From JASLCR01 sp964384345 (lineage in GTDB: Bacteria; Patescibacteriota; Saccharimonadia; Saccharimonadales; Saccharimonadaceae), in the NCBI GenBank assembly GCA_964384345.1, contig CAYLKD010000004.1:1-64000 (forward strand): a DNA stretch of 64,000 bases, written 5' to 3'. Position numbers and translations under genes: made by a program. Below the pieces are notes generated by a model. That model worked only from the letters and a program-made list of their open reading frames with translations. It searched no databases and was not told the DNA's origin. Positions within the stretch are counted from its first letter, which is position 1. The number at the start of each line of letters is the position of its first letter. This document shows positions 24,271-32,632 of the stretch, piece by piece.

Positions 24271-24945
24271 TTATTCGTGTGCGGCAACAGCAACGTACAT
24301 GCATGCATCGATGATATCCATGATACCCTCAACATGCGAAACCACCTTTGGACCCTGCGCGCTTGCAAGTCTGAGTAGCTTAATATGATTAGCAGTATAT
24401 TCGCCACGAGCATCGAGGACAAATACCGACTCGGTCGGAATGAATCGATAGCGTTCATCGGCGAGCAGCTTGTCCCCTTCTTGATCGGTAGATAGATTGA
24501 GGCCGACACCGAGCAAAATCGCCATTTGCAAGCGGTACCATATAGAAACGATTTTGTAATTAATTGCTTCGTCATTGAGCGCTTGTAACGCTTGACGCGT
24601 CAGCTCGTAAAATTCCGGTTCCGGTACGACTTCTGAAGCACGATTTATGTCTTTGAGGACATAGTACGCTAGCTGCAGTTTGTCATAATCACTCAAGATA
24701 TTTTTATAAAATTTTTCAAGACGCGCCGACGTCACAATACGCAAATCTCCCTTGCCTTCGTACAACGTCAGTTCAGTTTCAGCGAGTAGCTCTATACCAC
24801 CCGCGAGCTTACTTTTTTCTTTGCGTACTCCACGGGCAATAACGTTGAGCTTGCCATTATCTGGCGTAATGATACTCATGATCCGATCAGCTTCGCCGTA
24901 ATTTGTCCGGTGCACCACGATTGCAAACGTTCGCAAGGTTTTCAT
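24271..24945 (-). CDS. recO: DNA repair protein RecO
   Basis: The 224-aa protein has an N-terminal OB-fold (TFAIVVHRTNYGEADRIMSIITPDNGKLNVIARGVRKEKSK) and a helical C-terminal region, the layout of RecO. The zinc-binding Cys cluster of many RecO proteins is not seen. RecO anneals complementary strands and loads RecA on SSB-coated DNA; recF at 59.8 kb may be its partner. Its start overlaps the response-regulator stop by 4 nt, an unexpected operon of signalling genes with a repair gene. Confidence 0.88.
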   Translation of the reverse strand: MKTLRTFAIVVHRTNYGEADRIMSIITPDNGKLNVIARGVRKEKSKLAGGIELLAETELTLYEGKGDLRIVTSARLEKFYKNILSDYDKLQLAYYVLKDINRASEVVPEPEFYELTRQALQALNDEAINYKIVSIWYRLQMAILLGVGLNLSTDQEGDKLLADERYRFIPTESVFVLDARGEYTANHIKLLRLASAQGPKVVSHVEGIMDIIDACMYVAVAAHE

Positions 24946-25310
24946 AGCACGGCTCGTTTGAGTGCCGCTAAAATGTCGCCAGGCAGCATACTGGTTTTAT
25001 CGAGAATCTGTGTCACATTGTATTGCCGCATGACGGTTTCCGATAATTGATCGGCTGCACTTGTCACTAGCACAATTGGTATTTGTGACAAATCATCATG
25101 CGATAATAGCTCATGCAACAACACCATCGCATTGCTTCCGGTCAGCATAAAATCAAGCAAGATAACATCTGGATGAACCTGATCAATAATATCAATAGCC
25201 GTGATCGGACTTGTCGCACTGTGCACCTCATAGTCTTCACGCTCAAGTATGCGCGCGTAATGGCGTAGTTGCACTAACGTATCCTCGACGATAACTACTC
25301 GCTGGCTCAT
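24942..25310 (-). CDS. Stand-alone response regulator receiver protein
   Basis: The 122-aa protein is only a CheY-like receiver: RVVIVEDTLVQLRHYARIL with the acidic pair, phosphoacceptor Asp in VILLDFMLTGSN, Thr/Ser in LVTSAADQ and Lys in ILDKTSM. No DNA-binding output domain follows. It overlaps both the kinase gene upstream and recO downstream by 4 nt. It is presumably phosphorylated by the adjacent kinase and acts by protein contact. Confidence 0.87.
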   Translation of the reverse strand: MSQRVVIVEDTLVQLRHYARILEREDYEVHSATSPITAIDIIDQVHPDVILLDFMLTGSNAMVLLHELLSHDDLSQIPIVLVTSAADQLSETVMRQYNVTQILDKTSMLPGDILAALKRAVL

Positions 25311-26047
25311 AGCAGCGAAAGTTGCCTCGAAAGCGGCACCTCAATGTAGAATGATGCGCCGTCTCGATGTCGGATCGCACCAATTGAGCCATGAATAAGT
25401 TCTGCGAACTGATGCGCAATATGTAGCCCGAGGCCACTACTTTCTGGACGACTATGAACTGCGACAGGCGCAAGAGCTGTTTGTTTAATATTCGCCCATA
25501 CATTCACTGGCAGCGCTGGACCATGATCACGCACGCTGATGCGGACGACCGCTCGTTCTTTCAAAAGTTGTGCATGCAACTCGACAACACCCTTCTCGTC
25601 ACTATAATGCAGCGCATTATCCATAAAGCATGTGATAATGCGGCGCAAAAGATCATGATTCGCCGTCGCGAGCGGTAATCTTGTATTTGAACGAAATACC
25701 AGTTGCCGTTCATTGACCGTATAAAGCGGCGCTAGCTCGTAGCGAAGTTGTTTACACAGTTCATTGACGTTGACTGGTTCACTTGGGAATAATTCTGTCT
25801 GTAGCTGCTGTGATTTTGTCAGATTTGAGGTAAGCCGTAGTGCTTGTTCGCTGACAACACGCATTTGACCAGCAATTTCCCGCGTCAAACTTGCAGGTGT
25901 TTGTTCATCTGAAAGCTCTATCGCAAGTTGTCGCATCAGCGCGAGTGGCGCTTTTAGTTCGTGAGCAGCAACCATAATTGGAGATAAACCACTGCTCATA
26001 GCACCGTCACCACCCGTCACAGTTTTTATCCCCTCATTTGCACTCAT
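25307..26047 (-). CDS. Soluble sensor histidine kinase
   Basis: The 246-aa protein has an H-box AAHELKAPLALMRQL (His29), an N-box CFMDNALHYSDEKG, and G-boxes SVRDHGPALP and SSGLGLHIAHQFAEL, so HisKA and HATPase domains are complete. There is no membrane span and no sensor domain; only 28 residues precede the H-box. It probably senses through a partner protein. The first gene of the kinase-receiver-recO operon; TACACT at 26057-26062 is 9 nt before the ATG. Confidence 0.88.
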   Translation of the reverse strand: MSANEGIKTVTGGDGAMSSGLSPIMVAAHELKAPLALMRQLAIELSDEQTPASLTREIAGQMRVVSEQALRLTSNLTKSQQLQTELFPSEPVNVNELCKQLRYELAPLYTVNERQLVFRSNTRLPLATANHDLLRRIITCFMDNALHYSDEKGVVELHAQLLKERAVVRISVRDHGPALPVNVWANIKQTALAPVAVHSRPESSGLGLHIAHQFAELIHGSIGAIRHRDGASFYIEVPLSRQLSLL

Positions 26048-26103
26048 ACTACTCTCAGTGTAGCACGCACATCGAACGATTGGCAGTAGATGTGAACTGA
26101 CAA

Positions 26104-26763
26104 TTACTGATTGAACTTGATTGTTTTTATGATTGACTCAAAGTCAGGTTTAAATGTATCTGCATCGGTAAATACTGACACTGTTTTGTCACGCACTTTG
26201 TAAATAACAACGGCTCCACGTATGGTTTTTGAGAAATTACCATCCAAACGTGTCCCGTTCACGCCATTGGCAGATGTCGCACTACTGCTGAGGTCTCCTG
26301 ATTTAACTTTCGAGTCATATTGCTTGACGACATCATCAAGATTTTTGTCTTCAATTTGCACCCGCAGAGCAAATCGCTGCGTACTAGAAACGGGTGGCAC
26401 AGTGATAGGATTAAGGTACGCCAAATAGGTACCTCCCTTTGTGATGTCGGTAGCGACATAGACACTCCATGTCTTTGGATAGCTGAATGTTAGACGTCCA
26501 TAATCATCAGGTCCAACAAATTGTCGGTTTGGTTCTTTTTCACGCTCTGCAAATTTCGACTCATCAGTCTCTGCCTGGGTGCGTTTGGCATCAGCAACGG
26601 CAACCGATATCTTACTATCAACATCCGATTTTTGACCCGAGTACTGAATAAATAAGTAGATAGACAATGCGATGAGCCCCACCGCGACTACTCCAAAGAC
26701 AATGGCGAGTACAAGCATGAGGTTGGTAGCACCTTGCTCACGAAGTCGATTCAAAGATTTCAT
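26104..26763 (-). CDS. Membrane-anchored PsbP-like protein
   Basis: The 219-aa protein has one N-terminal membrane span (about residues 15-39, LMLVLAIVFGVVAVGLIAL...) followed by a short linker and an extracytoplasmic domain (DYGRLTFSYPKTWSVYVATD..., FALRVQIEDKNLDDVVKQYD, TVSVFTDADTFKPDFESIIKTIKF). That pattern resembles PsbP/Mog1-fold lipoproteins found widely in bacteria, with unknown role outside photosystems. TATAAT at 26770-26775 is 6 nt from the ATG, overlapping the end of the methyltransferase gene. Confidence 0.55.
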   Translation of the reverse strand: MKSLNRLREQGATNLMLVLAIVFGVVAVGLIALSIYLFIQYSGQKSDVDSKISVAVADAKRTQAETDESKFAEREKEPNRQFVGPDDYGRLTFSYPKTWSVYVATDITKGGTYLAYLNPITVPPVSSTQRFALRVQIEDKNLDDVVKQYDSKVKSGDLSSSATSANGVNGTRLDGNFSKTIRGAVVIYKVRDKTVSVFTDADTFKPDFESIIKTIKFNQ

Positions 26764-26770
26764 TCCGTTA

Positions 26771-27292
26771 TTATACTTGTGGTTTTTCAGGCTGTAAAGG
26801 TTTTATCTTGTACAAAAAGTGTGCTCTGTGCTTCTTATACGGCTTCATTGTCAACTGACTGCCATAACTTATCACATAGATTTGTTTACCAAGTTTTTCG
26901 GCCTGTTGCTGTACAATTCGACTAAATTTAGCAGCATCACGCTCGACCATAAAGATATATATAACGGTAGTTTCCTGCGGCAAATCAGTATTCCACGCGT
27001 TGACTAGCCGCGTACGGACACGCTTGTCATGTCTCGATAAAAAGTTACTAATTATCACCAATGCGGGGTTCAGTTCGTAGCCGATCGCCCGAGCACCTCT
27101 TTCTGCAGCCATACGAAGCACTTTACCGTCTCCCGAGCCAATATCAATAAGCGTGTCTTTCGGCCCAAGAGGATACAGTGTGTCAAAAGCATTCGCTACT
27201 TCTTTGGTCGTCGACGGCACGTAAGGAGCGCCAAAAAATACGACAAACCCAAATACAAAAATCACTCCGACAACAATCAAAAGTAGCAGCAT
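26771..27292 (-). CDS. Membrane-anchored class I SAM methyltransferase (FAM173-like)
   Basis: The 173-aa protein has an N-terminal hydrophobic span (about 1-24), then PSTTKEVANAFDTLYPLGPKDTLIDIGSGDGKVLRMAAERGARAIGYELNP, a clear SAM-binding motif I, and KPYKKHRAHFLYKIK near the end. The short form with the membrane anchor resembles FAM173/ATP-synthase-c lysine methyltransferases, a guess from layout only. Its ATG shares one base with the xseB stop (TAATG), so it is coupled to xseB. Confidence 0.7.
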   Translation of the reverse strand: MLLLLIVVGVIFVFGFVVFFGAPYVPSTTKEVANAFDTLYPLGPKDTLIDIGSGDGKVLRMAAERGARAIGYELNPALVIISNFLSRHDKRVRTRLVNAWNTDLPQETTVIYIFMVERDAAKFSRIVQQQAEKLGKQIYVISYGSQLTMKPYKKHRAHFLYKIKPLQPEKPQV

Positions 27293-27495
27293 TATTCTGT
27301 CGAGAAATCTTTTTTAACAATCGTCACTTCATTACGAAATGTTTCGAGATCTTTTTTGATTTCACCAGCTAACGCTTCTGCTTCTTTGTACTTATCGAGT
27401 GCTTCTTCAAGCACAAAATCATCACTATCAAACCAATCGATGAGTAGCTGTAGTTCTGCTAATTTCTCTTTAATGGTCTTATTTTTGGTTGACAT
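27292..27495 (-). CDS. xseB: Exodeoxyribonuclease VII small subunit
   Basis: A 67-aa helical protein (KLAELQLLIDWFDSDDFVLEEALDKYKEAEALAGEIKKDLE), the XseB pattern, overlapping the large-subunit gene by 17 nt. Together with XseA it degrades single-stranded DNA to short oligonucleotides. The usual GLEALERS core is diverged, but the position confirms the assignment. Confidence 0.82.
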   Translation of the reverse strand: MSTKNKTIKEKLAELQLLIDWFDSDDFVLEEALDKYKEAEALAGEIKKDLETFRNEVTIVKKDFSTE

Positions 27496-28576
27496 CTTTT
27501 ACCTCCGCTGTAATTATTTGTTGCAATGTCTCGATTTTTATTGACGACCCAACTTCTGGATCTCCCCTGATAATTGCATACCCTCGCTTCAAGATACTAC
27601 GTGGATTTACAAGCGCTATTACTTCAATCATATGCTGTAAGTGACGTTCGTGCGCGAGAATAATCTCTTCAATACGACCTGACAGTCCACCAAGAGATTC
27701 TGTGAGTGATGTAATTTGTTGCGATATAGCATCTTCTGTACGCTGCAATGAAAAGTGCAGCTGCCGGTCAATCGATCGAATCATCTCTACTCGATCAGGC
27801 ACAATGAGTTCTGCAGCATTACTCGGTGTTGACGCTCTGAGATCGGCTGCAAGATCAGCCAGCGACTTATCCGTTTCATGCCCAATACCAGTCACAACCG
27901 GCACGCGACTAGCCGCAATTTCACGAACCAACGGCTCGTCGTTAAACGCTGCTAAATCATCGGTACTGCCACCACCCCTGATCAACACCACAAGCTCAGG
28001 TACTGTTTCTAACTGATTGAAGTAGCGGAGGGCTCGAATAATTTGATCTGCAGCCACGTCTCCTTGGACTTGCACATGAGCAACGTCTACTTTCATTCCC
28101 TTCCATCGCTGATCAATTATTTTAATAAAGTCCGCATATCCAGCAGCCTGAGTGCTACTGATCACTGCAATATGACTTGGCAAAGTTGGAATAGGGCGTT
28201 TGCGTCCTGGCGCGAACAAGCCCTCGTCCGTAAGTTTTGCTTTGAGCAGTTCAAAGCTTTTTTTGATACTCCCCTCTCCGCTCGGCCTGATCTGACTAAC
28301 CGTTAAGCTAAACTTTCCCCAATTTGTCAGTTTTGGTGTCGCTCGTACGATGACCTTCATACCATCTTCAATCGGAATGCGCAGCTGAAATACCATCATG
28401 AAGCAGCCGATAGAACCAGTTGCATCTTTGAGGTCAAAAAATACAAATTTGCCCTGATTGACTTTGAAACTGCTCACTTCGCCTTCTACTTCGACGCCGG
28501 TATATGCATATTCAAGCGTCTGATTTGTCAACGCAATGAAATCACCAACACTAAAGCGCGGACTTTGATTTTCCAT
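27479..28576 (-). CDS. xseA: Exodeoxyribonuclease VII large subunit
   Basis: Begins at ATG 28576 (MENQSPRFSVGDFIALTNQTLEY), 365 aa; an upstream in-frame extension would run into the flippase gene and lacks homology. The N-terminal OB-fold (GEVSSFKVNQGKFVFFDLKD), the catalytic domain (AVISSTQAAGYADFI, VVLIRGGGSTDDLAAFNDE, VPVVTGIGHETDKSLAD, AADLRASTPSNAAELIVPD) and C-terminal coiled coil all match XseA. The total is shorter than the E. coli enzyme (456 aa), mostly in the coiled coil. Confidence 0.93.
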   Translation of the reverse strand: MENQSPRFSVGDFIALTNQTLEYAYTGVEVEGEVSSFKVNQGKFVFFDLKDATGSIGCFMMVFQLRIPIEDGMKVIVRATPKLTNWGKFSLTVSQIRPSGEGSIKKSFELLKAKLTDEGLFAPGRKRPIPTLPSHIAVISSTQAAGYADFIKIIDQRWKGMKVDVAHVQVQGDVAADQIIRALRYFNQLETVPELVVLIRGGGSTDDLAAFNDEPLVREIAASRVPVVTGIGHETDKSLADLAADLRASTPSNAAELIVPDRVEMIRSIDRQLHFSLQRTEDAISQQITSLTESLGGLSGRIEEIILAHERHLQHMIEVIALVNPRSILKRGYAIIRGDPEVGSSIKIETLQQIITAEVKDVNQK

Positions 28577-29588
28577 ATTTGACCAGTGTGTGTTGATAAA
28601 AAGCGTACCCAAACCCAATAGTGCCGAGCAAAATTGCAATGCGAGCGAGCAAAATACCAGCTATTGCAACGCCCGGCAAAATTCCAGCTGACGCCAAAAA
28701 CGACACCATGATGGCTTCATAGGCTCCCGCACCTCCAGGTGTCACAACGATAAATCCTGCTATCGATGCGATGCCGTAAGCAATTAATATTGGTGCGGGG
28801 CTGACAAAACTTCCCAGTGCCCAAAACGTAATGACGAAGATTGCAACGTCGAGACTGTTAAATACCAATCCCCATAAAAATGGCTTTAAAAGCAATCTAC
28901 TTTCACGGCGAAGTACTAAATATTCTTCATGCATTTCACCAAAAAATCCGACTATCGTATCTCGCTGTACGAAAGACTGTTTTCGCCCAAAAGTCAGCAT
29001 TCGAACAACTTTGTTAATAAAACGCGTCGCCCACCGCGCAAACCATTCAATTCTCAACCGCGACCCAACGATATACATGAGTAGCAGTGTCCCACCAGTC
29101 ATGAACGAAATCATTAATCCACTTAGGAGCAGTATGCCGCGACTAATATTACCGTCCAGTGTGATAAATATTAGTGCCACAACAAGTAGCACGACAAACG
29201 AGGCAAAACCCGCGACGTAGCGCACGAGCTGAGCAACCGCTGCACGAGCGGGTGTGATGCCATAATGTCCTAATCGCCACGTCATATATGAAATACCGCT
29301 GACGCCAGCGCTCGGCAACGTATGATTCACAAAATTCATCTCAAGCGCCATCACTACTTGCTTAAGGGGCGCTATTCTACTTGTTGCATTTTTACTTCTG
29401 AGATACGAAAACATCATTTCGCCAGCAGCAAAATACGACATAATCTGTACTGGGATTACAAGTGCCAATATCCATAGATTTACTTGTTCAAGTAAGCGCC
29501 ATGCAAGCATGAGTTCATGACGCGAAAAAAACACAATAAGTGCGATAAAAACTAACGTCGCGACACTGACCCAATTTCGAACTGACAT
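28551..29588 (-). CDS. Flippase-like / lysylphosphatidylglycerol synthase-type membrane protein (UPF0104)
   Basis: Start chosen at ATG 29588 (MSVRNWVSVATLVFIALIVFF), 345 aa, because TATACT (29595-29600) lies exactly 6 nt before it. Seven to eight membrane segments with NHTLPSAGVSGISYMTWRL, YGITPARAAVAQLVRYVAG, and VVTPGGAGAYEAIMVSFL (PGGxGxxE) match the UPF0104/AglD flippase-like family related to the membrane half of MprF. It could flip or transfer lipids. No synthase domain is attached. It overlaps xseA by 26 nt. Confidence 0.83.
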   Translation of the reverse strand: MSVRNWVSVATLVFIALIVFFSRHELMLAWRLLEQVNLWILALVIPVQIMSYFAAGEMMFSYLRSKNATSRIAPLKQVVMALEMNFVNHTLPSAGVSGISYMTWRLGHYGITPARAAVAQLVRYVAGFASFVVLLVVALIFITLDGNISRGILLLSGLMISFMTGGTLLLMYIVGSRLRIEWFARWATRFINKVVRMLTFGRKQSFVQRDTIVGFFGEMHEEYLVLRRESRLLLKPFLWGLVFNSLDVAIFVITFWALGSFVSPAPILIAYGIASIAGFIVVTPGGAGAYEAIMVSFLASAGILPGVAIAGILLARIAILLGTIGFGYAFYQHTLVKYGKSKSAL

Positions 29589-29594
29589 ATCTTC

Positions 29595-29626
29595 AGTATA
29601 CAGTAGGCCACCAACCGTCGTATACT
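29595..29626. promoter_or_regulatory. Divergent pair of leaderless -10 elements
   Basis: TATACT on the minus strand (29600-29595) and TATACT on the plus strand (29621-29626) each lie exactly 6 nt from the ATG they serve (29588 minus, 29633 plus). The whole intergenic region is 44 bp, leaving no room for leaders, so both transcripts should begin at the A of the ATG. Confidence 0.75.
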
Positions 29627-29632
29627 GGTCAT

Positions 29633-30796
29633 ATGACATTTATCGCTATTCTCGGCCGACAACCAGCACTGAGCATTGCTGAACTTGAGCAAGTTTTTGG
29701 TTCAGACAATATTGTGGCCTTTTCTGCTACCGCAGCGACTGTTGATTCAGACTCATTAGACGTGCAACGACTCGGTGGAACGACAAAAGCTGGCCGCATC
29801 GTCATGCGGTTTAAAGCAACCACCTGGCAAGAAGCGAGCAGAAAGATTACAATGCACTACGTTGACAAGTGGAGCGGTATCGACCGCAAACAAACGCTCG
29901 GTATTAGCGTTTATGATTGGCTTGTATCAAAGCGCGACGTCCAGATGCTCGGCCTCGGACTGAAGTCTTCGCTCAAAAAACACTCAGTTAGTTTGCGTAT
30001 TATTCCCAATCAAGACACGGCTCTTAACTCAGCCGTCAGTCACCATAACAAACTTGGTTTGTCTGACAACAAAACTGAACTTCTCATTGCCCGGGGCCCG
30101 CGCGGTGACGTTTTTGTCGCTGAAAGCGTTGGTGCTCAAAATATCACTGCACTCGCTCGTCGCGATCAAGGACGTCCAAAGCGCGATGCGTTTGTCGGAA
30201 TGCTACCACCAAAGCTCGCCCTCATGATGGTAAATCTTTCGGGAGTAAAAAACGGTCGCGTGCTTGATCCTTTTTGTGGAACCGGCGTCATTTTACAGGA
30301 GGCACTACTCCTAGGACTCGATGCCTACGGCACTGATTTATTGCAAAAAATGATTGACTACTCGACGATAAACCTCGACTGGCTCAAAGAGACTCATCAT
30401 GTCGACGGCGACTTTACGCTACATCACGGTGATGCAATCGAAACCTTATGGCAGCAGCCGATTGCTGCTGTTGTCGCTGAAACGTATCTCGGTCAACCAT
30501 TTAGTGCCCCACCATCGGCAGATAAATTACAAAAAGTGGTCACAATTTGCGACGCTGTCATCACAAGCTTCCTCGAGAATCTCGCACCTCAGCTTGATAC
30601 GGGCACACCGTTATGCCTCGCAGTTCCAGCGTGGAGAGATGCAAGTGGTCATCAAACGCATCTTGGCGTCACCCGTAAGCTCGGTGATCTAGGGTATGTG
30701 CGCGCTACGCTGCGCAATGTTCGTGACGAAGATCTTCTCTACTACCGAGAAGACCAAGTCGTCGCACGTGAGCTACTCATTTTGCGCAAACGCTAG
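29633..30796 (+). CDS. Trm11/TrmG10-like RNA methyltransferase
   Basis: The 387-aa protein has an N-terminal THUMP-like half (FIAILGRQPALSIAELEQVFG, LGLGLKSSLKKHSVSLRIIP) and a class I methyltransferase half with LDPFCGTGVILQEALLLGLDAYGTD. PKRDAFVGMLPPKLALMMVNLSG before motif I is typical of tRNA guanine-N2 methyltransferases such as Trm11. The usual catalytic DPPYG motif is replaced by AETYLGQPF, so either a variant active site or a different target is possible. TATACT 6 nt from the ATG suggests leaderless mRNA. It is followed by rpmA. Confidence 0.75.
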   Translation: MTFIAILGRQPALSIAELEQVFGSDNIVAFSATAATVDSDSLDVQRLGGTTKAGRIVMRFKATTWQEASRKITMHYVDKWSGIDRKQTLGISVYDWLVSKRDVQMLGLGLKSSLKKHSVSLRIIPNQDTALNSAVSHHNKLGLSDNKTELLIARGPRGDVFVAESVGAQNITALARRDQGRPKRDAFVGMLPPKLALMMVNLSGVKNGRVLDPFCGTGVILQEALLLGLDAYGTDLLQKMIDYSTINLDWLKETHHVDGDFTLHHGDAIETLWQQPIAAVVAETYLGQPFSAPPSADKLQKVVTICDAVITSFLENLAPQLDTGTPLCLAVPAWRDASGHQTHLGVTRKLGDLGYVRATLRNVRDEDLLYYREDQVVARELLILRKR

Positions 30797-30834
30797 TAGT
30801 AGCATGGACTCCTTTGCAAACACTTCGTACGTAC

Positions 30835-30863
30835 TTGCAAAGTCAGCATATTTTTGGTATTCT
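30835..30863 (+). promoter_or_regulatory. rpmA promoter
   Basis: TTGCAA followed by a 17-nt spacer and TATTCT lies about 40-65 bp upstream of the GTG at 30901. The resulting leader carries AAGGAG before the start. Coordinates are within one or two bases. Confidence 0.65.
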
Positions 30864-30900
30864 TAGACAGATTGTTTCATAAACTTTAAGGAGTATTGCA

Positions 30901-31173
30901 GTGTCACACGTTAAAGCAGGTGGTTCCAGTAAAAATATTCACAACAACGCCGGCGCCCGTCTCGGTGTCAAACGTTTTGGTGGCCAAAAAGTCTCTACAG
31001 GCGAAGTTCTCGTGCGCCAGACCGGTAGCAACAAAGTTGCAGGCCCTGGTACATTCATGAGCCGCAACTTTACTATTCACGCAGCACAAGACGGTGTTGT
31101 TGCATTCGCAAAAGTAAAAACTCGCCGATTCACCGGCAAGACTGCTCCACGCACTCAAGTCAGCGTTGTCTAG
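30901..31173 (+). CDS. rpmA: 50S ribosomal protein L27
   Basis: The 90-aa protein has the L27 core AGARLGVKRFGGQKVSTGEVLVRQTGSN and the tail following GPGTFMSRNFTIHAAQDGVVAF. GTG start with AAGGAG at good distance. The N-terminus (SHVKAGGSSKNIHNN) is short; L27's N-terminal arm reaches the peptidyl transferase centre. L21 (rplU), the usual partner, is not next to it. Confidence 0.95.
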   Translation: MSHVKAGGSSKNIHNNAGARLGVKRFGGQKVSTGEVLVRQTGSNKVAGPGTFMSRNFTIHAAQDGVVAFAKVKTRRFTGKTAPRTQVSVV

Positions 31174-31183
31174 GGTGCATATT

Positions 31184-31215
31184 AAAAATAGACATCTGAC
31201 CAGATGTCTATTTTT
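31184..31215. terminator. Bidirectional terminator between rpmA and the repeat-protein gene
   Basis: AAAAATAGACATCTG (31184-31198) and its perfect complement CAGATGTCTATTTTT (31201-31215) form a long stem with A and T runs on opposite sides, so it can stop transcription from both the + strand rpmA and the converging minus-strand gene. Confidence 0.9.
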
Positions 31216-31230
31216 ATTTAAGTACACAAT

Positions 31231-32016
31231 CTAGGAACTTATTAGAGCAGCGTACTCTGAGGCTACAGCAAGTGCGTTGGGCGACAAGCTCATCCGTGCT
31301 TTGCCAGCACGCTGACCATGTAGTAATGACCCTTCTGCATTGCCCGCTCGCTGCGCTTGTTTCTTATCCTGCAAAGCGTTAACATAGTCATTCAGGCTCT
31401 TTAAGTCTGAAGGGCTTAAACTTTCTTTTAGTTTATTTAGTCTATCTTCACGCGTTATTGTTACTTCGAGATTCGCAACACGAGTACTAGCTAATTCATC
31501 TGCTAAATATGCTTGATGCTCATCAGATAAAGTTCTTACATCAACGATTTTTTCGGCTTGGCCTTCGTCAGTAGCAATTTCAATAATAGCCTTATTAGTA
31601 CCGGCACCCATCGGCAACATGTTACCAGTTGATATCGTTCCATCACTGCGTCGAACAAGTACAGTGGGGTTTTGTTTTCTAACTTCTGGATCCGATGATA
31701 TGTAAGCAGACGTGTTTTGTTGATTCACTTGGTCATAGCTTAGTGTTCTAAGCGCCTTGCCTGCTAGCTCTGCAGCGAGTGCTTGTTGGTGCTCGTCAGA
31801 CAGCTCTACTACTGGCACGAATTTCTCACCCATACCCTGAGAAGTAAAGACTTCTATAACTGCTTTGTTGGAACCGGCACCCATCGTCAACATGTTCCCT
31901 GCAGAAATAGTTCCATCGCTACGACGGACGAGTACGGTTGGCCGTTCCGAATTTAATGGCGAATTACCATTAGCTGACTGATCAATAATTTGTTTGAACG
32001 CTATTTTTTCACTCAT
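31231..32016 (-). CDS. Internally duplicated hypothetical protein (261 aa)
   Basis: Two copies of a unit of about 62 residues are plain: residues 26-88 (PTVLVRRSDGTISAGNMLTM...GAGSNKAVIEV) and 117-178 (PTVLVRRSDGTISTGNMLPM...GAGTNKAIIEI), each ending in LSDEHQ..LA.ELA. A shorter unit, SLSPSDLKSLNDYVNAL, recurs as SLSPNALAVASEYAAL at the C-terminus. No signal peptide or membrane span. I recognise no family. No Shine-Dalgarno precedes the ATG; a TTGACA-17-TATCGT promoter (32052-32080) lies about 35 bp upstream. It may be secreted by an unusual route or be a cytoplasmic regulator; nothing here decides. Confidence 0.7.
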   Translation of the reverse strand: MSEKIAFKQIIDQSANGNSPLNSERPTVLVRRSDGTISAGNMLTMGAGSNKAVIEVFTSQGMGEKFVPVVELSDEHQQALAAELAGKALRTLSYDQVNQQNTSAYISSDPEVRKQNPTVLVRRSDGTISTGNMLPMGAGTNKAIIEIATDEGQAEKIVDVRTLSDEHQAYLADELASTRVANLEVTITREDRLNKLKESLSPSDLKSLNDYVNALQDKKQAQRAGNAEGSLLHGQRAGKARMSLSPNALAVASEYAALISS

Positions 32017-32216
32017 ATTTGTTTTTATTCTTTATTTAGTTGATTGTTTATACGATAGCAAAATATTTGTATTATGTCAATAGTATTTTATTATATATAA
32101 TACCTTTTAGAGTACTACTGTCCTTTTACTAAGAGCAGGGTTCATTTTAGGAAGAAATACTAAATGACAGGCCCATTACCGTGCCTATCATTTTTGCTGC
32201 AAATCTATGTTATCAG
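32017..32216. other. Spacer with promoter and hairpin
   Basis: On the minus strand TTGACA (32075-32080), 17-nt spacer and TATCGT (32052-32057) form the promoter of the repeat protein. A hairpin at 32163-32192 (AATGAcAGGC / GCCTaTCATT, one mismatch) lies just after the receiver gene and may be its terminator, although the T-run is on the plus-strand side. No gene is seen. Confidence 0.5.
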
Positions 32217-32594
32217 CTAGTCTTTGAGATGGAACTTAACCCGTTCGACAACATCTCCGATAACGACTTGCGATTTGACGAGATAATCATCTACGCCAAG
32301 GTTTTCGGCACGTTCTTTATCTTTGGGCTGGCTAAGAGCTGTCAACATAATCACTCGAATGTTTGCAGTCTCAGGGGTGTTACGGAGTATATCAAGTACA
32401 TCAAAACCACTGATCTTTGGCATCATCGCATCAAGAAGCACGAGATCAGGTTTAAACTCTATAGTAGTGCTTAAAGCTATTTCACCGTTGTTAACTTGTT
32501 TGACATCGAAACCTTCTAGCTCGAGTCTAGCTTGGTATACATCGGCAAGCGCATTGTCATCTTCAACAAGCAAAATACGTTTTTTGGAATCCAT
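32217..32594 (-). CDS. Stand-alone response regulator receiver protein
   Basis: A 125-aa CheY-like domain: RILLVEDDNALADVYQARLE with the acidic pair, phosphoacceptor Asp in VLLDAMMPKISGFDVL, Thr in IMLTALSQ and Lys in YLVKSQV. No output domain is attached and no kinase is adjacent. It may respond to the kinase at 25-26 kb or to one elsewhere. TAGAAT at 32601-32606 is 6 nt from the ATG. Downstream of the CtpA protease gene in the same orientation. Confidence 0.9.
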   Translation of the reverse strand: MDSKKRILLVEDDNALADVYQARLELEGFDVKQVNNGEIALSTTIEFKPDLVLLDAMMPKISGFDVLDILRNTPETANIRVIMLTALSQPKDKERAENLGVDDYLVKSQVVIGDVVERVKFHLKD

Positions 32595-32632
32595 ATCCTT
32601 ATTCTACCGAGCTAAAGGCAAAAGCACAACTG

